Assembly: GCF_011753055.1 (NCBI RefSeq)
Contig: NZ_VWWJ01000003.1
Span: 62,001 to 126,000, forward strand
DNA from: Burkholderia sp. Ax-1719
GTDB lineage: Bacteria; Pseudomonadota; Gammaproteobacteria; Burkholderiales; Burkholderiaceae
Length of the DNA stretch: 64,000 bases
Direction: 5' to 3'
Position 1 is the first letter of the stretch, and every line of letters starts with the position of its first letter. The translations under genes and the position numbers were made by a program. The notes below the pieces were generated by a model that did no database searches, had not been told where the DNA came from, and saw only the letters and a list, made by a program, of their open reading frames with translations. Of this stretch, positions 33,610 through 44,538 are shown piece by piece.

Positions 33610-35174
33610 GCAGGCGGCTTGCCCGAGATGTCATAGACAACACGGTTAATGCCACGCACTTCATTGATGATGCGATTCGACACATGGCCGAGCAGTTCAT
33701 GCGGCAGATGCGCCCAGTGCGCCGTCATGAAGTCCAGCGTCTGCACTGCGCGCAGTGCAACCACGTACTCATACGTGCGGCCATCGCCCATCACGCCCAC
33801 GCTCTTGACCGGCAGGAACACCGCGAACGCCTGGCTCGTCAGCTCGTACCACGACTTGCCCGTTTCCTTGTCGATGGTGTTACGCAGCGTCTCGATAAAG
33901 ATCGCATCGGCGCGGCGCAGCAGATCCGCGAAATCGCGCTTCACTTCGCCAAGGATACGCACGCCCAGACCCGGGCCCGGGAACGGATGGCGATACACCA
34001 TCTCATGCGGCAGACCGAGCTTCACGCCCAGTTCGCGCACTTCGTCCTTGAACAGTTCGCGCAGCGGTTCGAGCAGCTTGAGGTTCAGCGTTTCCGGCAG
34101 GCCGCCCACGTTGTGGTGGCTCTTGATCGTATGCGCGCCCTTCTTGCCCTTGCCCGCCGATTCGATCACGTCTGGATAGATCGTGCCCTGTGCGAGCCAC
34201 TTCGCGTCCGTCAGCTTGCCCGCTTCCGTCTGGAACACTTCGACGAATTCCGCGCCGATGATCTTGCGCTTCGCTTCCGGATCGGTCACGCCCGCCAGCT
34301 TCGACATGAACGCTTCGCTCGCATCGACGTGAATCACCTTCACGCCGAGGTTGTCCGCGAACATCGACATCACTTGCTCTGCTTCGTTCAGACGCAGCAG
34401 GCCGTGGTCGACGAACACGCAGGTCAGTTGGTCGCCGATCGCGCGATGCAGCAGCGCCGCCGCCACCGACGAATCCACGCCGCCCGACAGACCCAGGATG
34501 ACGTGCTCATTGCCCACCTGCTTGCGGATCGCTTCGACGGCTTCGTCGATGTAGTGACCCATTTCCCAGTCGGCCTTGGCGTTACAGATGCCCAGCACGA
34601 AGCGTTCGAGCATCGCGCGGCCCTGCACCGTGTGCGTGACTTCCGGGTGCCATTGCAGGCCGTAGAAGTGGCGCGCTTCGTCGGCCATGGCGGCGATCGG
34701 GCACGATTCCGTCGATGCCATCAGCTGGAAGCCGGCCGGCATTTCGATGACCTTGTCGCCGTGGCTCATCCACACCTTGAGCATGCCGTGGCCTTCGGCC
34801 GTACGGAAGTCTTCGATGCCGTCGAGGAAGCTCGTATGGTTGCGCGCGCGCACTTCGGCGTAACCGAATTCGCGCAGGTGGCCGCCGTCGACCTTGCCGC
34901 CGAGCTGTTCAGCCATCGTCTGCATGCCGTAGCAGATGCCGAGCACGGGCACGCCCAGTTCGAACACGGCTTGCGGTGCGCGCGGCGTATCGGTTTCTGT
35001 CACCGAGCTCGGGCCGCCCGAAAGGATGATGCCCTTCGGTGCGAATTCGCGGATGAACGCGTCGTCGACGTCGTACGGATGGATTTCGGAGTAGACGTTG
35101 GCTTCGCGCACGCGGCGCGCGATCAGCTGGGTGACTTGCGAACCGAAGTCGAGAATCAGGATTTTGTCGTGCAT
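33591..35174 (-). CDS. guaA: GMP synthase (glutamine-hydrolysing)
   Basis: A 527-residue bifunctional enzyme that aminates XMP to GMP. It has an N-terminal class I amidotransferase ([20 protein letters not shown], the nucleophile in [17 protein letters not shown] and the His-Glu pair in [14 protein letters not shown]), then the ATP pyrophosphatase loop [20 protein letters not shown], and a C-terminal dimerisation domain ending [13 protein letters not shown]. It is complete despite the island at its 3' end, because the island's attachment repeat restores the last codons. It follows guaB and an intervening membrane gene. Confidence 0.98.
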   Translation of the reverse strand: MHDKILILDFGSQVTQLIARRVREANVYSEIHPYDVDDAFIREFAPKGIILSGGPSSVTETDTPRAPQAVFELGVPVLGICYGMQTMAEQLGGKVDGGHLREFGYAEVRARNHTSFLDGIEDFRTAEGHGMLKVWMSHGDKVIEMPAGFQLMASTESCPIAAMADEARHFYGLQWHPEVTHTVQGRAMLERFVLGICNAKADWEMGHYIDEAVEAIRKQVGNEHVILGLSGGVDSSVAAALLHRAIGDQLTCVFVDHGLLRLNEAEQVMSMFADNLGVKVIHVDASEAFMSKLAGVTDPEAKRKIIGAEFVEVFQTEAGKLTDAKWLAQGTIYPDVIESAGKGKKGAHTIKSHHNVGGLPETLNLKLLEPLRELFKDEVRELGVKLGLPHEMVYRHPFPGPGLGVRILGEVKRDFADLLRRADAIFIETLRNTIDKETGKSWYELTSQAFAVFLPVKSVGVMGDGRTYEYVVALRAVQTLDFMTAHWAHLPHELLGHVSNRIINEVRGINRVVYDISGKPPATIEWE

Positions 35175-35368
35175 GGCAGCGGACGAGACCTAAAAAAGAA
35201 CGGATACAGAAAGCCGCGCACTGGCTGGAAGCCTTGCGCGCGGCATGAATTCATTGGCGCCCTGGGCGCCTGCGCTATAGCTCGAAACCGGGTGGTCCGG
35301 TGCAGCGTGGTTCGGGCGCAATCTGGCGGATGTCGCGTCTGACGGTTGGCGTCGACGCGCTCCCCACC

Positions 35369-36058
35369 TCAACCTCGCAGCGGTGGCCGCTGCGCGTCGG
35401 CCGCTTCGTCGCGGGCGGCCTCGCGCGCTTGCCCGGCCTGCGCCTGCTGCACTGTCGTGCGCGGCGCGACCACGGGCGTGACGGGTTCCACAGCGGGCTG
35501 CACAGCGGGTTCCACAACGGATTCCGCGGGCACCGCGACGGGCTCGGTCTTCACATGCGAGAAAAACGGCTTCGCATAGACCACGGGCTCGTCGCGTTTA
35601 GCCTTGGCCGCGAGGCGAGCTTCGCGCTCCTGCGCAGCGGCCTCGACCGCCAGCGCCCTGTCGCGCAGCTTCACACGACCAGCGAGACGCGCGCCGCCCA
35701 ATCCGATGATGATCAGGCAGGCAGCCACCGCACCGGCCACCAGCTGGCCGAACCCGGTGAGCTGCGGCTTGTGCAGCCCGATCAGCCAGACCAGCATCAA
35801 CACGCCGGCGATCCAGTTGACGTGTCCCGCAGTACGGCCGACCGTGGCAGTCAGCGCGCCGTCGAAGGCCGCGCGCAGCGCGAGCCAGGCAAAGCCTAGC
35901 AGCACCACACCGAACGCCTGTCCGATGAGCGCCGGCTGCGCCTGCACCAGTTGCAGCGCGTCGTAGAGCAAGGTCCAGGGCGTGAGGACAAACAGCACGC
36001 CGAACCCCAGCAATATCAACGCATCGACAATCAGCACTACGCGCAGCAGCGGCTTCAT
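35369..36058 (-). CDS. Hypothetical inner-membrane protein between guaB and guaA
   Basis: A 229-residue protein with four hydrophobic segments: LLRVVLIVDALILLGFGVLF, ALIGQAFGVVLLGFAWLALR, VNWIAGVLMLVWLIGLHKPQ and LVAGAVAACLIIIGLGGARL. After about residue 125 comes a charged coil and then an alanine/proline/valine-rich tail (low complexity, EPVAVPAESVVEPAVQPAVE). It starts six bases after the guaB stop and reads with the guaBA genes, suggesting co-transcription, yet no nucleotide-pathway function is visible. I do not recognise the family and do not assign a function. Confidence 0.75.
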   Translation of the reverse strand: MKPLLRVVLIVDALILLGFGVLFVLTPWTLLYDALQLVQAQPALIGQAFGVVLLGFAWLALRAAFDGALTATVGRTAGHVNWIAGVLMLVWLIGLHKPQLTGFGQLVAGAVAACLIIIGLGGARLAGRVKLRDRALAVEAAAQEREARLAAKAKRDEPVVYAKPFFSHVKTEPVAVPAESVVEPAVQPAVEPVTPVVAPRTTVQQAQAGQAREAARDEAADAQRPPLRG

Positions 36059-36064
36059 CGAGGC

Positions 36065-37525
36065 TTAGTCCACGTGGTAGTTGGGCGCTTCCTTGGTGAT
36101 CTGCACGTCGTGGACGTGCGATTCGTTCAGACCCGCGCCCGTGATCTGCACGAACTCTGCCTTCGCATGCAGTTCGTCGATCGTGCGGCAACCGCAGTAG
36201 CCCATCGAGGCGCGCACGCCGCCGATCATCTGGAACAGGATCGCGTTGATCGGGCCCTTGTAGGCGACGCGGCCTTCGATGCCTTCCGGCACGAGCTTGT
36301 CGATGTTGGCCGAGTTGTCCTGGAAGTAGCGATCCGCCGCGCCGTCCTTCATCGCACCGACCGAACCCATGCCGCGGTACGACTTGTACTGACGGCCCTG
36401 GAACAGGAACACGTCGCCCGGCGATTCTTCCGTGCCGGCGAACATGCTGCCCATCATCACTGCGTTCGCGCCGGCTGCCAGCGCCTTCGAGACGTCGCCC
36501 GAGTAGCGCACGCCGCCGTCGGCGATGCACGGCACGCCGGTGCCCTTGAGCGCTTCGGCGACATTCGAGATTGCCGTGATCTGCGGCACGCCCACACCTG
36601 CGACGATACGCGTCGTGCAGATCGAGCCCGGGCCGATACCAACCTTCACGCCATCCGCGCCGTATTCGACCAGCGCTCGTGCGGCATCCGCCGTAGCGAT
36701 ATTGCCGCCGATGACTTCGACGTGCGGGAAGTTCTGCTTGACCCAGCGAACGCGTTCGAGCACGCCCTTGCTGTGGCCGTGCGCCGTATCGACGACGATC
36801 ACGTCGACGCCGGCCTGCACCAGCAGTTCAACGCGCTCTTCGTTGTCCGGACCGACGCCGACTGCCGCGCCAGCGCGCAGCTTGCCGTGTTCGTCCTTAC
36901 AGGCGGCCGGGTGTTCGGTCTGCTTGGTGATGTCCTTGACGGTCATCAGGCCGCGCAGTTCGAACGCGTCGTTCACCACCAGCACGCGCTCGAGGCGGTG
37001 GCTGTGCATGAGCGACTTGGCTTCGGCCAGCGGCGTGCCTTCCTTGACGGTGACGAGGCGCTCGCGCGGCGTCATGATCGAGCGCACCGGCTCGTCCAGA
37101 CGGGTTTCGAAGCGCAGGTCGCGGTTCGTGACGATACCGACGAGTTGCGCGCCTTCGACGACCGGGAAGCCCGAAATGCCATGCTGCTGCGACAGCGCAA
37201 TGACGTCCGCGACTTTCATCTGCGGCGGCACGGTGATCGGATCGCGCACGACGCCCGATTCGAAACGCTTCACCTTCGCGACTTCACGCGCCTGTTCGGC
37301 CGGCGTGAGGTTCTTGTGGACGATACCGACGCCGCCTTGCTGCGCCATGGCGATAGCAAGACGCCCTTCCGTGACGGTGTCCATCGCGGCCGAGACGAGC
37401 GGAATGTTCAGGGAGATGTTGCGGGTCAGCCGGGTCTTCAGGCTGGTGTCGCGCGGGAGAACGTCGGAAAAGGCGGGAACGAGGAGCACGTCATCGAACG
37501 TGAGTGCTTTCTGGATCAGACGCAT
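36065..37525 (-). CDS. guaB: IMP dehydrogenase
   Basis: A 486-residue enzyme that oxidises IMP to XMP with NAD. It starts [20 protein letters not shown] and includes two CBS domains (residues about 95-205), the active-site loop [20 protein letters not shown] with the catalytic cysteine, and the flap region [20 protein letters not shown]. It is first in a unit with the hypothetical membrane gene and guaA. A clear TATAAT box lies about 27 bases upstream. Confidence 0.98.
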   Translation of the reverse strand: MRLIQKALTFDDVLLVPAFSDVLPRDTSLKTRLTRNISLNIPLVSAAMDTVTEGRLAIAMAQQGGVGIVHKNLTPAEQAREVAKVKRFESGVVRDPITVPPQMKVADVIALSQQHGISGFPVVEGAQLVGIVTNRDLRFETRLDEPVRSIMTPRERLVTVKEGTPLAEAKSLMHSHRLERVLVVNDAFELRGLMTVKDITKQTEHPAACKDEHGKLRAGAAVGVGPDNEERVELLVQAGVDVIVVDTAHGHSKGVLERVRWVKQNFPHVEVIGGNIATADAARALVEYGADGVKVGIGPGSICTTRIVAGVGVPQITAISNVAEALKGTGVPCIADGGVRYSGDVSKALAAGANAVMMGSMFAGTEESPGDVFLFQGRQYKSYRGMGSVGAMKDGAADRYFQDNSANIDKLVPEGIEGRVAYKGPINAILFQMIGGVRASMGYCGCRTIDELHAKAEFVQITGAGLNESHVHDVQITKEAPNYHVD

Positions 37526-37551
37526 GGCAAATCCTATAGGCGCAAAAGCAG

Positions 37552-37557
37552 ATTATA
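37552..37557 (-). promoter_or_regulatory. -10 box of the guaB promoter
   Basis: Reading the minus strand, TATAAT lies 26 bases before the guaB start; no convincing -35 box at the right distance. Confidence 0.6.
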
Positions 37558-37808
37558 CGCGATAGCGCCCTGGAAATCATCAGCGCGTACAGTAGCTTAG
37601 CGCCGATTTTGGGATTTTTTTGAAGTTTGGACGCCATCGGGAACGCTTGTCTAACCGCTGTTTCCGACCCGAATTTCAATCCATTTCGCATGAATCGCGC
37701 ATGCCCAATAAAAGTGCGCCGTGCAGAATTGAACAAGACGCCTCCCGCTTGTCGCAGTTAAGCTGCTCGCCACTGAACAGGTATCACCGATTTACGGAGG
37801 CAATGGAA

Positions 37809-38864
37809 ATGCAGCGTGGTGTGTTGTACGGCGTGCTCGCCGGAGCGTTATGGGGAACGGTATTCGTGGTGCCCCGGCAACTGGCGGACTTCTCGCCCCT
37901 GCTCCTGAGCGCCGGACGCTACGTGATGTACGGACTGGTGTCGCTGGCCGCCCTGTTGCCGATGCTCAAGCGCGTCTGGCCACGCCTCACGCGCGAAGAC
38001 CTCGTCGCGCTCGTGAAGCTGGCGCTGATGGGCAACCTGCTCTACTACCTCTTTCTGGCGAGCGCGATCCACCTCGTGGGCATCGCGCCGGCGTCGCTGA
38101 TCGTCGGCGTGCTGCCGGTGACGGTCACGCTGCTCGGGCGCGCCGATCATGGCGCGGTGCCGCTCTCGAAGCTGGCCTGGCCGCTCGCCTTGATCGCGGC
38201 GGGCATCGTCTGCATCAACGTCGATGTATTTACGGCGACCGCCAGCGCCGGCGACCACGCGGGCACGCTCACGAAGATCGCGGGGATTGGCTGCGCAGTG
38301 GGCGCGCTGATCTGCTGGACGTGGTTTGCGGTGGAAAACTCGCGCTATTTGCAGCGTAATGCGCACTTCAGCGGCAACGAATGGTCGGTGTTGTGGGGCG
38401 TGGTGACGGGCGCGCTGGGCGGCCTGCTGTGGCTCGTGATTCTCGTGCTGCCGTCCGGCGTCGCGCAGGAAACGGTCGCCGGCGGGCGCTGGACCACCTT
38501 CTGGCAGCTCAACCTCGTGCTGGCAATTGGCGCGTCGTGGCTCGGCAACGGGCTGTGGAACGCCGCCGCCAAGCGCCTGCCGCTGACCCTGTCAGGTCAG
38601 ATGATCGTTTTCGAGACGCTGTTCGCCCTGCTGTACGGCTTCGTGTACGACCATCGCCTGCCGCGCGGGCTGGAGATCGCGGCGATCGTCCTGCTGGTGG
38701 TCGGGGTGAGCTGGTCGGTGCGCCAGCATGCGGGCGGTCCGGAGGACACGATGCACGGCGACGGCATCGTGCCGGAAGGCGATCTGCCCGGAATCGGGCA
38801 TGCAGAGGAAAACGCGAAGAACCGTGGCAAGAACGGCACCGAACGGCGCCGTGTAGCCAGCTGA
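37809..38864 (+). CDS. EamA-family drug/metabolite transporter
   Basis: A 351-residue membrane protein with about ten hydrophobic helices in two EamA-type halves. Start MQRGVLYGVLAGALWGTVFV; the second half includes NLVLAIGASWLGNGLWNAAA and IVFETLFALLYGFVYDHRLP. This family exports or imports small metabolites. The ATG at 37809 is chosen because GGAGG is eight bases ahead of it; the ATG at 37803 is too near. The C-terminal 50 or so residues are hydrophilic. Substrate is unknown. It is transcribed divergently from guaB. Confidence 0.87.
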   Translation: MQRGVLYGVLAGALWGTVFVVPRQLADFSPLLLSAGRYVMYGLVSLAALLPMLKRVWPRLTREDLVALVKLALMGNLLYYLFLASAIHLVGIAPASLIVGVLPVTVTLLGRADHGAVPLSKLAWPLALIAAGIVCINVDVFTATASAGDHAGTLTKIAGIGCAVGALICWTWFAVENSRYLQRNAHFSGNEWSVLWGVVTGALGGLLWLVILVLPSGVAQETVAGGRWTTFWQLNLVLAIGASWLGNGLWNAAAKRLPLTLSGQMIVFETLFALLYGFVYDHRLPRGLEIAAIVLLVVGVSWSVRQHAGGPEDTMHGDGIVPEGDLPGIGHAEENAKNRGKNGTERRRVAS

Positions 38865-38883
38865 ACCCTCTGAAGAACGTGGC

Positions 38884-39231
38884 CTAGCGGGAATCCTTGT
38901 TCTGCCACTTGCGCCCTTCGATCGAACCCGCCTTGCGGGTTTTGTCGACGCGGCGCTGGCGCGCGAGCTTGGGATCCACGACCAGCGGCCGGTAGATCTC
39001 CACGCGGTCGTGATCCGCGAGTTCGGCGTCGAGCGGCTTGAGTTTGCCGTACACGCCCACTTTCAGCGTCGTCAGATCGATCTCGGGATGGCGCGTCAAT
39101 ATGCCGCTGGCATCAATGGCCTGCTGCACCGTCGAACCGGCCGGCAACTGCACGCCGATGACAGTCTGGGCGTCGGCCAGCGCGTAGCAGACGTCGACGG
39201 ACAGGCTGCCGGAAGAGGGATTCGCGCTCAT
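38884..39231 (-). CDS. RnfH/RatB-family ubiquitin-like protein
   Basis: A 115-residue beta-grasp protein of the RnfH family (UPF0125), with LSVDVCYALADAQTVIGVQL, a THR-rich core and HDRVEIYRPLVVDPKLARQR near the C-terminus. Its molecular role is not established; the gene is usually found next to ratA. It begins two bases after the ratA stop. Confidence 0.9.
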   Translation of the reverse strand: MSANPSSGSLSVDVCYALADAQTVIGVQLPAGSTVQQAIDASGILTRHPEIDLTTLKVGVYGKLKPLDAELADHDRVEIYRPLVVDPKLARQRRVDKTRKAGSIEGRKWQNKDSR

Positions 39232-39233
39232 GG

Positions 39234-39671
39234 TCAGGCCTTGCCGTAGCGCTGGTCGGCGCGCTTCACGAAGGAATCCACAAACGTGTTCGCGATGTGA
39301 TGGAACACCGGCCCGATGATCTTTTCGAGAATGATGTTAGAAAACTCGTAGTGCAGCGCGAACTCGATCTTGCAGGCGTCCGCGCGCAGCGGCGTGAAGC
39401 GCCACGAGCCCGTGAACTTCTTGAAAGGGCCGTCGGTGAACTCCATATCGATGTATTCCGGGCGCTTCTGCACGTTTCGCGTCGCGAAGTGCTGCTTGAT
39501 GCCCTTGAAGTTGATATCGATCTTCGCCTCCATGCCGCTCTCGTCCTTGCGGCGAACCTCGACGCCGCCGCACCACGGCAGGAAGTTAGGATAGTCGTCG
39601 ACGTCGGTTACGAGGTCGAACATCTGTTCCGCCGAATGGCGAATCAACACGGTTTTCTGGACATCCGCCAT
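39234..39671 (-). CDS. ratA: RatA-type START-domain protein (COQ10 family)
   Basis: A 145-residue START-like protein. MADVQKTVLIRHSAEQMFDL, VTDVDDYPNFLPWCGGVEV, GSWRFTPLRADACKIEFALH and FSNIILEKIIGPVFHHIANT are family landmarks. The E. coli homologue blocks 70S ribosome assembly when overproduced; mitochondrial relatives bind coenzyme Q. Which role applies here is unknown. The ATG at 39671 is chosen because the conserved sequence starts there. It is divergent from smpB and upstream of rnfH, the widely conserved order. Confidence 0.92.
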   Translation of the reverse strand: MADVQKTVLIRHSAEQMFDLVTDVDDYPNFLPWCGGVEVRRKDESGMEAKIDINFKGIKQHFATRNVQKRPEYIDMEFTDGPFKKFTGSWRFTPLRADACKIEFALHYEFSNIILEKIIGPVFHHIANTFVDSFVKRADQRYGKA

Positions 39672-39773
39672 AAATTGCGCAATGCGATGCAAGGGTGAAG
39701 GCGCAGCGGGCTTTCGCTGGCCCGCTTTGCTAAAATCGTAATTTTAAACGAGTTGGGCGTTTCCCATTTTCCT

Positions 39774-40220
39774 ATGAGCATCATCGACAACAGAAAAGCC
39801 TTCTTCGATTACTTCATCGAAGAGCGCCACGAGGCGGGGCTCGTGCTCGAAGGATGGGAGGTCAAGGCCATGCGCGCCGGGCGAGCCAACATCAAGGAAG
39901 CCTACGTCATCATCAAGGACGGTGAGCTGTTCCTGATCGGCACGCACATCAGCCCGCTGCCGGAAGCCTCGACGCACATCCATCCGGACGCCACGCGCAC
40001 CCGCAAGCTGCTGCTGCACCGCGAGGAAATCGACAAGCTGATCGGCAAGGTCGAGCAGCGCGGTTTCACGCTCGTGCCGCTGAACTTCCACTACAAGGGC
40101 GGCCGTGTGAAGTGCGAGATCGGTCTCGCCAAGGGCAAGAAGCTGCACGACAAGCGCGAAACCGAGAAGCAGCGCGACTGGCAGCGCGAAAAGGCGCGCC
40201 TGATGCGCACGCCTACCTGA
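39774..40220 (+). CDS. smpB: SsrA-binding protein SmpB
   Basis: A 148-residue RNA-binding protein that delivers tmRNA to stalled ribosomes. Start [20 protein letters not shown], then [20 protein letters not shown] (the conserved core), [20 protein letters not shown] and a basic tail ([20 protein letters not shown]) that acts in the decoding centre. Divergent from ratA, ended by a strong terminator. Confidence 0.97.
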   Translation: MSIIDNRKAFFDYFIEERHEAGLVLEGWEVKAMRAGRANIKEAYVIIKDGELFLIGTHISPLPEASTHIHPDATRTRKLLLHREEIDKLIGKVEQRGFTLVPLNFHYKGGRVKCEIGLAKGKKLHDKRETEKQRDWQREKARLMRTPT

Positions 40221-40248
40221 GCGCGCGCGAGACTGCGCACAAATGACG

Positions 40249-40272
40249 AAGGGCGGCCCAGGCCGCCCTTTT
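40249..40272 (+). terminator. Terminator after smpB
   Basis: An 8-bp stem (GGGCGGCC at 40251-40258 with GGCCGCCC at 40261-40268) followed by TTTT. Confidence 0.85.
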
Positions 40273-40299
40273 GTCGTTCTGAAGTACCGGATGCCGCGC

Positions 40300-41256
40300 T
40301 CAGACGCCCTTGGAGGTGTCGCGGGTCATCTGCGTTTCCTTCATACCGGTGCGATTCACGATCGTCAGCGCCGAAGCGATCATCGAACTCAGATCGCTCA
40401 TATTGCCCGGCACGATCAGCGTATTGCCCTGTTTCGCCAGATTGCCGAAGGCCGTCACGTATTGCTCGGCGACCTTGAGGTTCACCGCGTCCATGCCGCC
40501 CTGCGCCTGGATCGAGTTGCCGATCTTCTGGATCGCCGTCGCGTTGGCTTCAGCCACCGCCAGAATCGCCGCCGCCTGGCCCTGCGCCTGGTTGATCGCG
40601 GCCTGCTTTTCGCCTTCCGACTTCTGGATCGCCGCCTCGCGCGCGCCCGCTGCCAGATTGATCTGCTCCTGCTTGCGCCCTTCCGACGCCGCGATCAGCG
40701 CGCGCTTCTCGCGCTCGGCGGTGATCTGCGCCTGCATCGCATGAAGAATTTCCTTCGGCGGCGTGAGGTCCTTGATCTCGTAGCGCAGCACCTTCACGCC
40801 CCAGTTCGACGCGGCTTCGTCGAGCGACGACACCACGCTATGGTTGATGAAATCGCGCTCCTCGAAAGTCTTGTCGAGTTCGAGCTTGCCGATCACCGAG
40901 CGCAGCGTGGTCTGCGAGAGCTGCGTGATCGCGAAGACGAAATTGCTCGACCCATACGACGCTTTCATCGGATCGGTCACCTGAAAATACAGCACGCCGT
41001 CCACCTGCAACTGCGTGTTGTCGCGCGTGATACAGATCTGGCTGGGCACGTCGAGCGGGATTTCCTTGAGCACGTGCTTGTAGGCCACACGGTCGATGAA
41101 CGGCAGCACGATTGTGAGACCCGGCGTGAGCGTGCCGTGATAGCGGCCCAGGCGCTCCAGCACCCATGCGTGCTGCTGCGGCACGATCTTGACGGTCTTG
41201 GAAATCAGAACGATGACGATCACGAGCAGAATCAGCCCGACGACTGGTACTTGCAT
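40300..41256 (-). CDS. SPFH/Band-7 membrane protein (paraslipin/QmcA-like)
   Basis: A 318-residue protein with one N-terminal membrane helix (VVGLILLVIVIVLISKTVKI), an SPFH domain (VPQQHAWVLERLGRYHGTL, PLDVPSQICITRDNTQLQVD, QTTLRSVIGKLELDKTFEER) and a helical C-terminus rich in alanine and glutamate (EREKRALIAASEGRKQEQIN). Such stomatin-like proteins build membrane microdomains and recruit proteases. It lies 46 bases after the NfeD gene, the usual partner. Confidence 0.93.
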   Translation of the reverse strand: MQVPVVGLILLVIVIVLISKTVKIVPQQHAWVLERLGRYHGTLTPGLTIVLPFIDRVAYKHVLKEIPLDVPSQICITRDNTQLQVDGVLYFQVTDPMKASYGSSNFVFAITQLSQTTLRSVIGKLELDKTFEERDFINHSVVSSLDEAASNWGVKVLRYEIKDLTPPKEILHAMQAQITAEREKRALIAASEGRKQEQINLAAGAREAAIQKSEGEKQAAINQAQGQAAAILAVAEANATAIQKIGNSIQAQGGMDAVNLKVAEQYVTAFGNLAKQGNTLIVPGNMSDLSSMIASALTIVNRTGMKETQMTRDTSKGV

Positions 41257-41302
41257 GCGCTTCCCCTTTGCTTCGAGTTCGATTCGAGTTTTGCTTCGCG
41301 TT

Positions 41303-41737
41303 TCAGGCGTGGCCCGCGGCCACGATCAGACAGCTGCCGCGCACCGCCTTGATCCGATAGAGATGGGCGTCTTCGGGCTCGCCAGGTGCGAGTTCGACAT
41401 CCCATTCCGCGCCGCGATACATGGTGCGCGCGCGGCCTTCATGCCACGCAGCGACAGTCAGCGTCGAGCCGATGTCGAGATTCACGGCCGGATCGCTCGA
41501 CGCATCGACCATGCGGCGCTTGCGGCCAAAGCGCGAGCGGCGCAGCGTAATCACGGCCGCCAGCCCCACTAGCGCGGCCACCGCAAACTGCACGTCGAGC
41601 GGCGCGCCCAGTTCGAACGCCAGCACGCCAGCCAGAAAGCCCAGCGCGATCATCAGCAGATAGAAGGTGCCGGTCATCAGCTCGGCCACGATCAGCACGC
41701 CCGCGCCGATCCACCAGAACAAACCATGCGGACCCAC
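41303..41737 (-). CDS. NfeD-family membrane protein
   Basis: A 144-residue protein with hydrophobic segments (FWWIGAGVLIVAELMTGTFY, LLMIALGFLAGVLAFELGA, QFAVAALVGLAAVITLRRSR) and a C-terminal OB-like beta domain (GSTLTVAAWHEGRARTMYRG). NfeD proteins pair with stomatin-type partners in a quality-control role. The GTG at 41737 is chosen because TGGGAGG is five bases upstream; the longer frame reaching 41830 has no similarity. It precedes the SPFH gene. Confidence 0.88.
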   Translation of the reverse strand: MGPHGLFWWIGAGVLIVAELMTGTFYLLMIALGFLAGVLAFELGAPLDVQFAVAALVGLAAVITLRRSRFGRKRRMVDASSDPAVNLDIGSTLTVAAWHEGRARTMYRGAEWDVELAPGEPEDAHLYRIKAVRGSCLIVAAGHA

Positions 41738-41753
41738 AGCGACCTCCCAAAGT

Positions 41754-41780
41754 AAAACACCCCGGATAGACCGGGGTGTT
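41754..41780 (-). terminator. Terminator between ppsA and the NfeD gene
   Basis: A 10-bp stem (AACACCCCGG at 41756-41765 with CCGGGGTGTT at 41771-41780), followed on the minus strand by TTTTAC; it would close the ppsA transcript. Confidence 0.85.
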
Positions 41781-41891
41781 ATAGCACGAAGCTGACACTC
41801 ATTTCCGCTGCGTGCGGACGCCGAATGCAAGCCGCATCAAGCCTCGCGCGCGGCGGGACGGCGTGCGCCGTCCGCTTCGCTCAAACTGCGC

Positions 41892-44291
41892 TTACTTCGT
41901 TTGCGCCTTTGCGAGCGCCTGCCACGTCTCGACAACCGTGTCCGGGTTCAGCGAGATCGAAGCGATGCCTTCTTCCGCAAGCCACTGGGCGAAGTCCGGA
42001 TGGTCGGACGGACCCTGGCCGCAGATGCCGACGTACTTGTTCAGGCGCAGGCAGGTTTCGATCGCGCGCTTGAGCAGGAACTTGACGGCCGGGTCGCGTT
42101 CGTCGAAGTCGGCAGCCAGCAGTTCCATGCCCGAATCCCGGTCGAGGCCGAGCGTGAGCTGCGTGAGGTCGTTCGAGCCGATCGAGAAACCGTCGAAGTA
42201 CTGCAGGAACTCTTCGGCCAGAATCGCGTTGGTCGGCACTTCGCACATCATGATCAGGCGCAGGCCGTTTTCGCCGCGCTTGAGGCCGTACTTTGCCAGC
42301 AGCGCAACGACGCGCTCTGCCTGCTTGAGCGTACGCACGAACGGCACCATGATCTCGACGTTCGTGAGACCCATCTCTTCACGCACGCGCTTGAGCGCCA
42401 GGCACTCCATTTCGAACGCCTGCGCAAAGTCGTCGGCGATGTAACGCGACGCGCCGCGGAAACCCAGCATCGGGTTTTCTTCGTCCGGCTCGTAACGCGA
42501 ACCGCCGATCAGCTTCTTGTACTCGTTCGACTTGAAGTCCGACATACGCACGATGACGGGCTTCGGATAGAACGCCGCGCCGATCGTGGCGATACCTTCC
42601 GTGAGCTTGTCGACGTAGAACGCACGCGGCGACGCATGACCGCGCGCCACGCTTTCGACCGCCTTCTTCAGGTCGGCGTCGATGTTCGGGTATTCGAGGA
42701 TCGCCTTCGGGTGAACGCCGATGTTGTTGTTGATGATGAACTCAAGACGCGCGAGACCCACACCTGCGTTCGGCAGTTGCGAGAAGTCGAACGCGAGTTG
42801 CGGATTGCCGACGTTCATCATGATCTTGACCGGAATGGCCGGCAGCTCGCCACGCTGGACTTCGCTGACTTCCGTTTCCAGAAGACCGTCATAGATGCGG
42901 CCTTCGTCGCCTTCCGCGCACGACACCGTCACCAGCGCGCCGTCCTTCAGCACGTCGGTGGCGTCGCCGCAACCGACGACTGCCGGCACGCCCAGCTCAC
43001 GCGCGATGATCGCCGCGTGGCAGGTACGGCCGCCACGGTTCGTGACGATGGCCGCTGCGCGCTTCATCACCGGCTCCCAGTTCGGGTCGGTCATGTCGGC
43101 GACCAGCACGTCGCCGGGCTGCACGCGTTCCATTTCGGACGGATCGTGAATCACCTTCACGCGGCCCGCGCCGATCTTCTGGCCGATTGCGCGGCCCGTT
43201 GCCAGAACCTGCGACTGGCCCTTGAGCTTGAAGCGTTGCTCCGCCTTGCCCGCGGCCTGGCTCTTCACCGTCTCCGGACGTGCCTGGAGAATGAAGATCT
43301 TGCCGTCGAGGCCGTCCTTGCCCCACTCGATGTCCATCGGACGCTGGTAGTGCTTTTCGATGATGACGGCGTACTTCGCCAGCTCGATCACGTCTTCGTC
43401 GGTGATCGAGAAGCGGTTGCGCTGTTCGTGCGAGACGTCGACCGTCTTCACGCGGCCCGGCTCGCCCGGCTGCGTGAATTCCATCTTGATGAGCTTCGAG
43501 CCGATCGAGCGGCGGATGATCGGCGCCTTGCCTTGTGCGAGCGTGGTCTTGAAGACGTAGAACTCGTCCGGATTCACGGCGCCCTGCACCACGGTTTCAC
43601 CGAGACCGTAGCTCGACGTGACGAAAACGGCGTCCTTGAAGCCCGATTCCGTGTCCAGCGTGAACATGACGCCCGCTGCGCCGCGGTCCGAACGGACCAT
43701 GCGCTGCACGCCAGCCGACAGCGCGACTTCAGCGTGGGTGAAGCCCTTGTGGACGCGATAGGAAATGGCGCGGTCGTTGTAGAGCGACGCGAACACGTGC
43801 TTGAGGCGGTCGAGCACGTCTTCGACGCCCACCACGTTCAGGTAGCTTTCCTGTTGACCGGCGAACGACGCGTCAGGCAGATCTTCTGCCGTCGCCGACG
43901 AGCGCACGGCAAACGACAGCTCGGACGGCGAGCTGGCTTGCAGCGTGTCGAAACCGGCGCGGATGTCCGCTTCCAGTTGCGGCTGCAGCGGCGCGTCGAT
44001 GATCCACTGACGGATTTCCTTGCCGGCTTCAGCCAGCGCCTTGACATCGTCGACGTCGAGCGTTTCCAGACGAGCGGCGATCCGTTCAGTCAGGTTGTTG
44101 TGCTTCAGGAAGTCGCGGAAGGCGAGCGCAGTCGTCGCGAAGCCCGTGGGCACACGCACGCCAGCCTCAGCCAACTGGCTGATCATTTCGCCGAGCGAGG
44201 CGTTCTTGCCGCCCACGATCTCAACGTCGGTCATCCGCAACTGCTCGAAAGGCACTACATAAGCCTGATCCTTGGCAACGGTGTTAGTCAT
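41892..44291 (-). CDS. ppsA: Phosphoenolpyruvate synthase
   Basis: A 799-residue enzyme that makes PEP from pyruvate and ATP with AMP release, needed for gluconeogenesis. It has the N-terminal ATP-grasp part ([20 protein letters not shown], then [20 protein letters not shown]), the phosphohistidine loop [20 protein letters not shown] and the C-terminal PEP-binding barrel ([20 protein letters not shown]). The ATG at 44291 ([20 protein letters not shown]) is preferred over the in-frame ATG at 44381. The gene is divergent from ppsR, whose product controls it. Confidence 0.97.
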   Translation of the reverse strand: MTNTVAKDQAYVVPFEQLRMTDVEIVGGKNASLGEMISQLAEAGVRVPTGFATTALAFRDFLKHNNLTERIAARLETLDVDDVKALAEAGKEIRQWIIDAPLQPQLEADIRAGFDTLQASSPSELSFAVRSSATAEDLPDASFAGQQESYLNVVGVEDVLDRLKHVFASLYNDRAISYRVHKGFTHAEVALSAGVQRMVRSDRGAAGVMFTLDTESGFKDAVFVTSSYGLGETVVQGAVNPDEFYVFKTTLAQGKAPIIRRSIGSKLIKMEFTQPGEPGRVKTVDVSHEQRNRFSITDEDVIELAKYAVIIEKHYQRPMDIEWGKDGLDGKIFILQARPETVKSQAAGKAEQRFKLKGQSQVLATGRAIGQKIGAGRVKVIHDPSEMERVQPGDVLVADMTDPNWEPVMKRAAAIVTNRGGRTCHAAIIARELGVPAVVGCGDATDVLKDGALVTVSCAEGDEGRIYDGLLETEVSEVQRGELPAIPVKIMMNVGNPQLAFDFSQLPNAGVGLARLEFIINNNIGVHPKAILEYPNIDADLKKAVESVARGHASPRAFYVDKLTEGIATIGAAFYPKPVIVRMSDFKSNEYKKLIGGSRYEPDEENPMLGFRGASRYIADDFAQAFEMECLALKRVREEMGLTNVEIMVPFVRTLKQAERVVALLAKYGLKRGENGLRLIMMCEVPTNAILAEEFLQYFDGFSIGSNDLTQLTLGLDRDSGMELLAADFDERDPAVKFLLKRAIETCLRLNKYVGICGQGPSDHPDFAQWLAEEGIASISLNPDTVVETWQALAKAQTK

Positions 44292-44538
44292 ACAAGCCCC
44301 TAAGTGTGAAAAAAATTCACGGCTGCGCAAGTGGGCTCGAACGCGAGTCACCCATTGGGGGCGATTTCGCGTCTTGCGCAACCTGTTGGAGAAGCAATCG
44401 CCGTGGCTCCGAAGGGCGGGAGCAGGCTTGAGGAAAAGCAGGGAGATGCGCGCGATTGCAGGAAGTTATGCAAAATCGCTGCAAGTTGACGCCAAAATGA
44501 GCCAAGATGGACTCCGCTTTGGCGCGGTTGCACTGCAA

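Noticed and set aside
41901..44303. An 800-residue open frame opposite ppsA, and similar long ones opposite guaA, lpxB/lpxA, lpxD, bamA and dxr/cdsA
   Set aside because: All are antisense to well-identified genes and show Arg/Val/His-rich low-information protein sequence; none has its own ribosome-binding site or homology.
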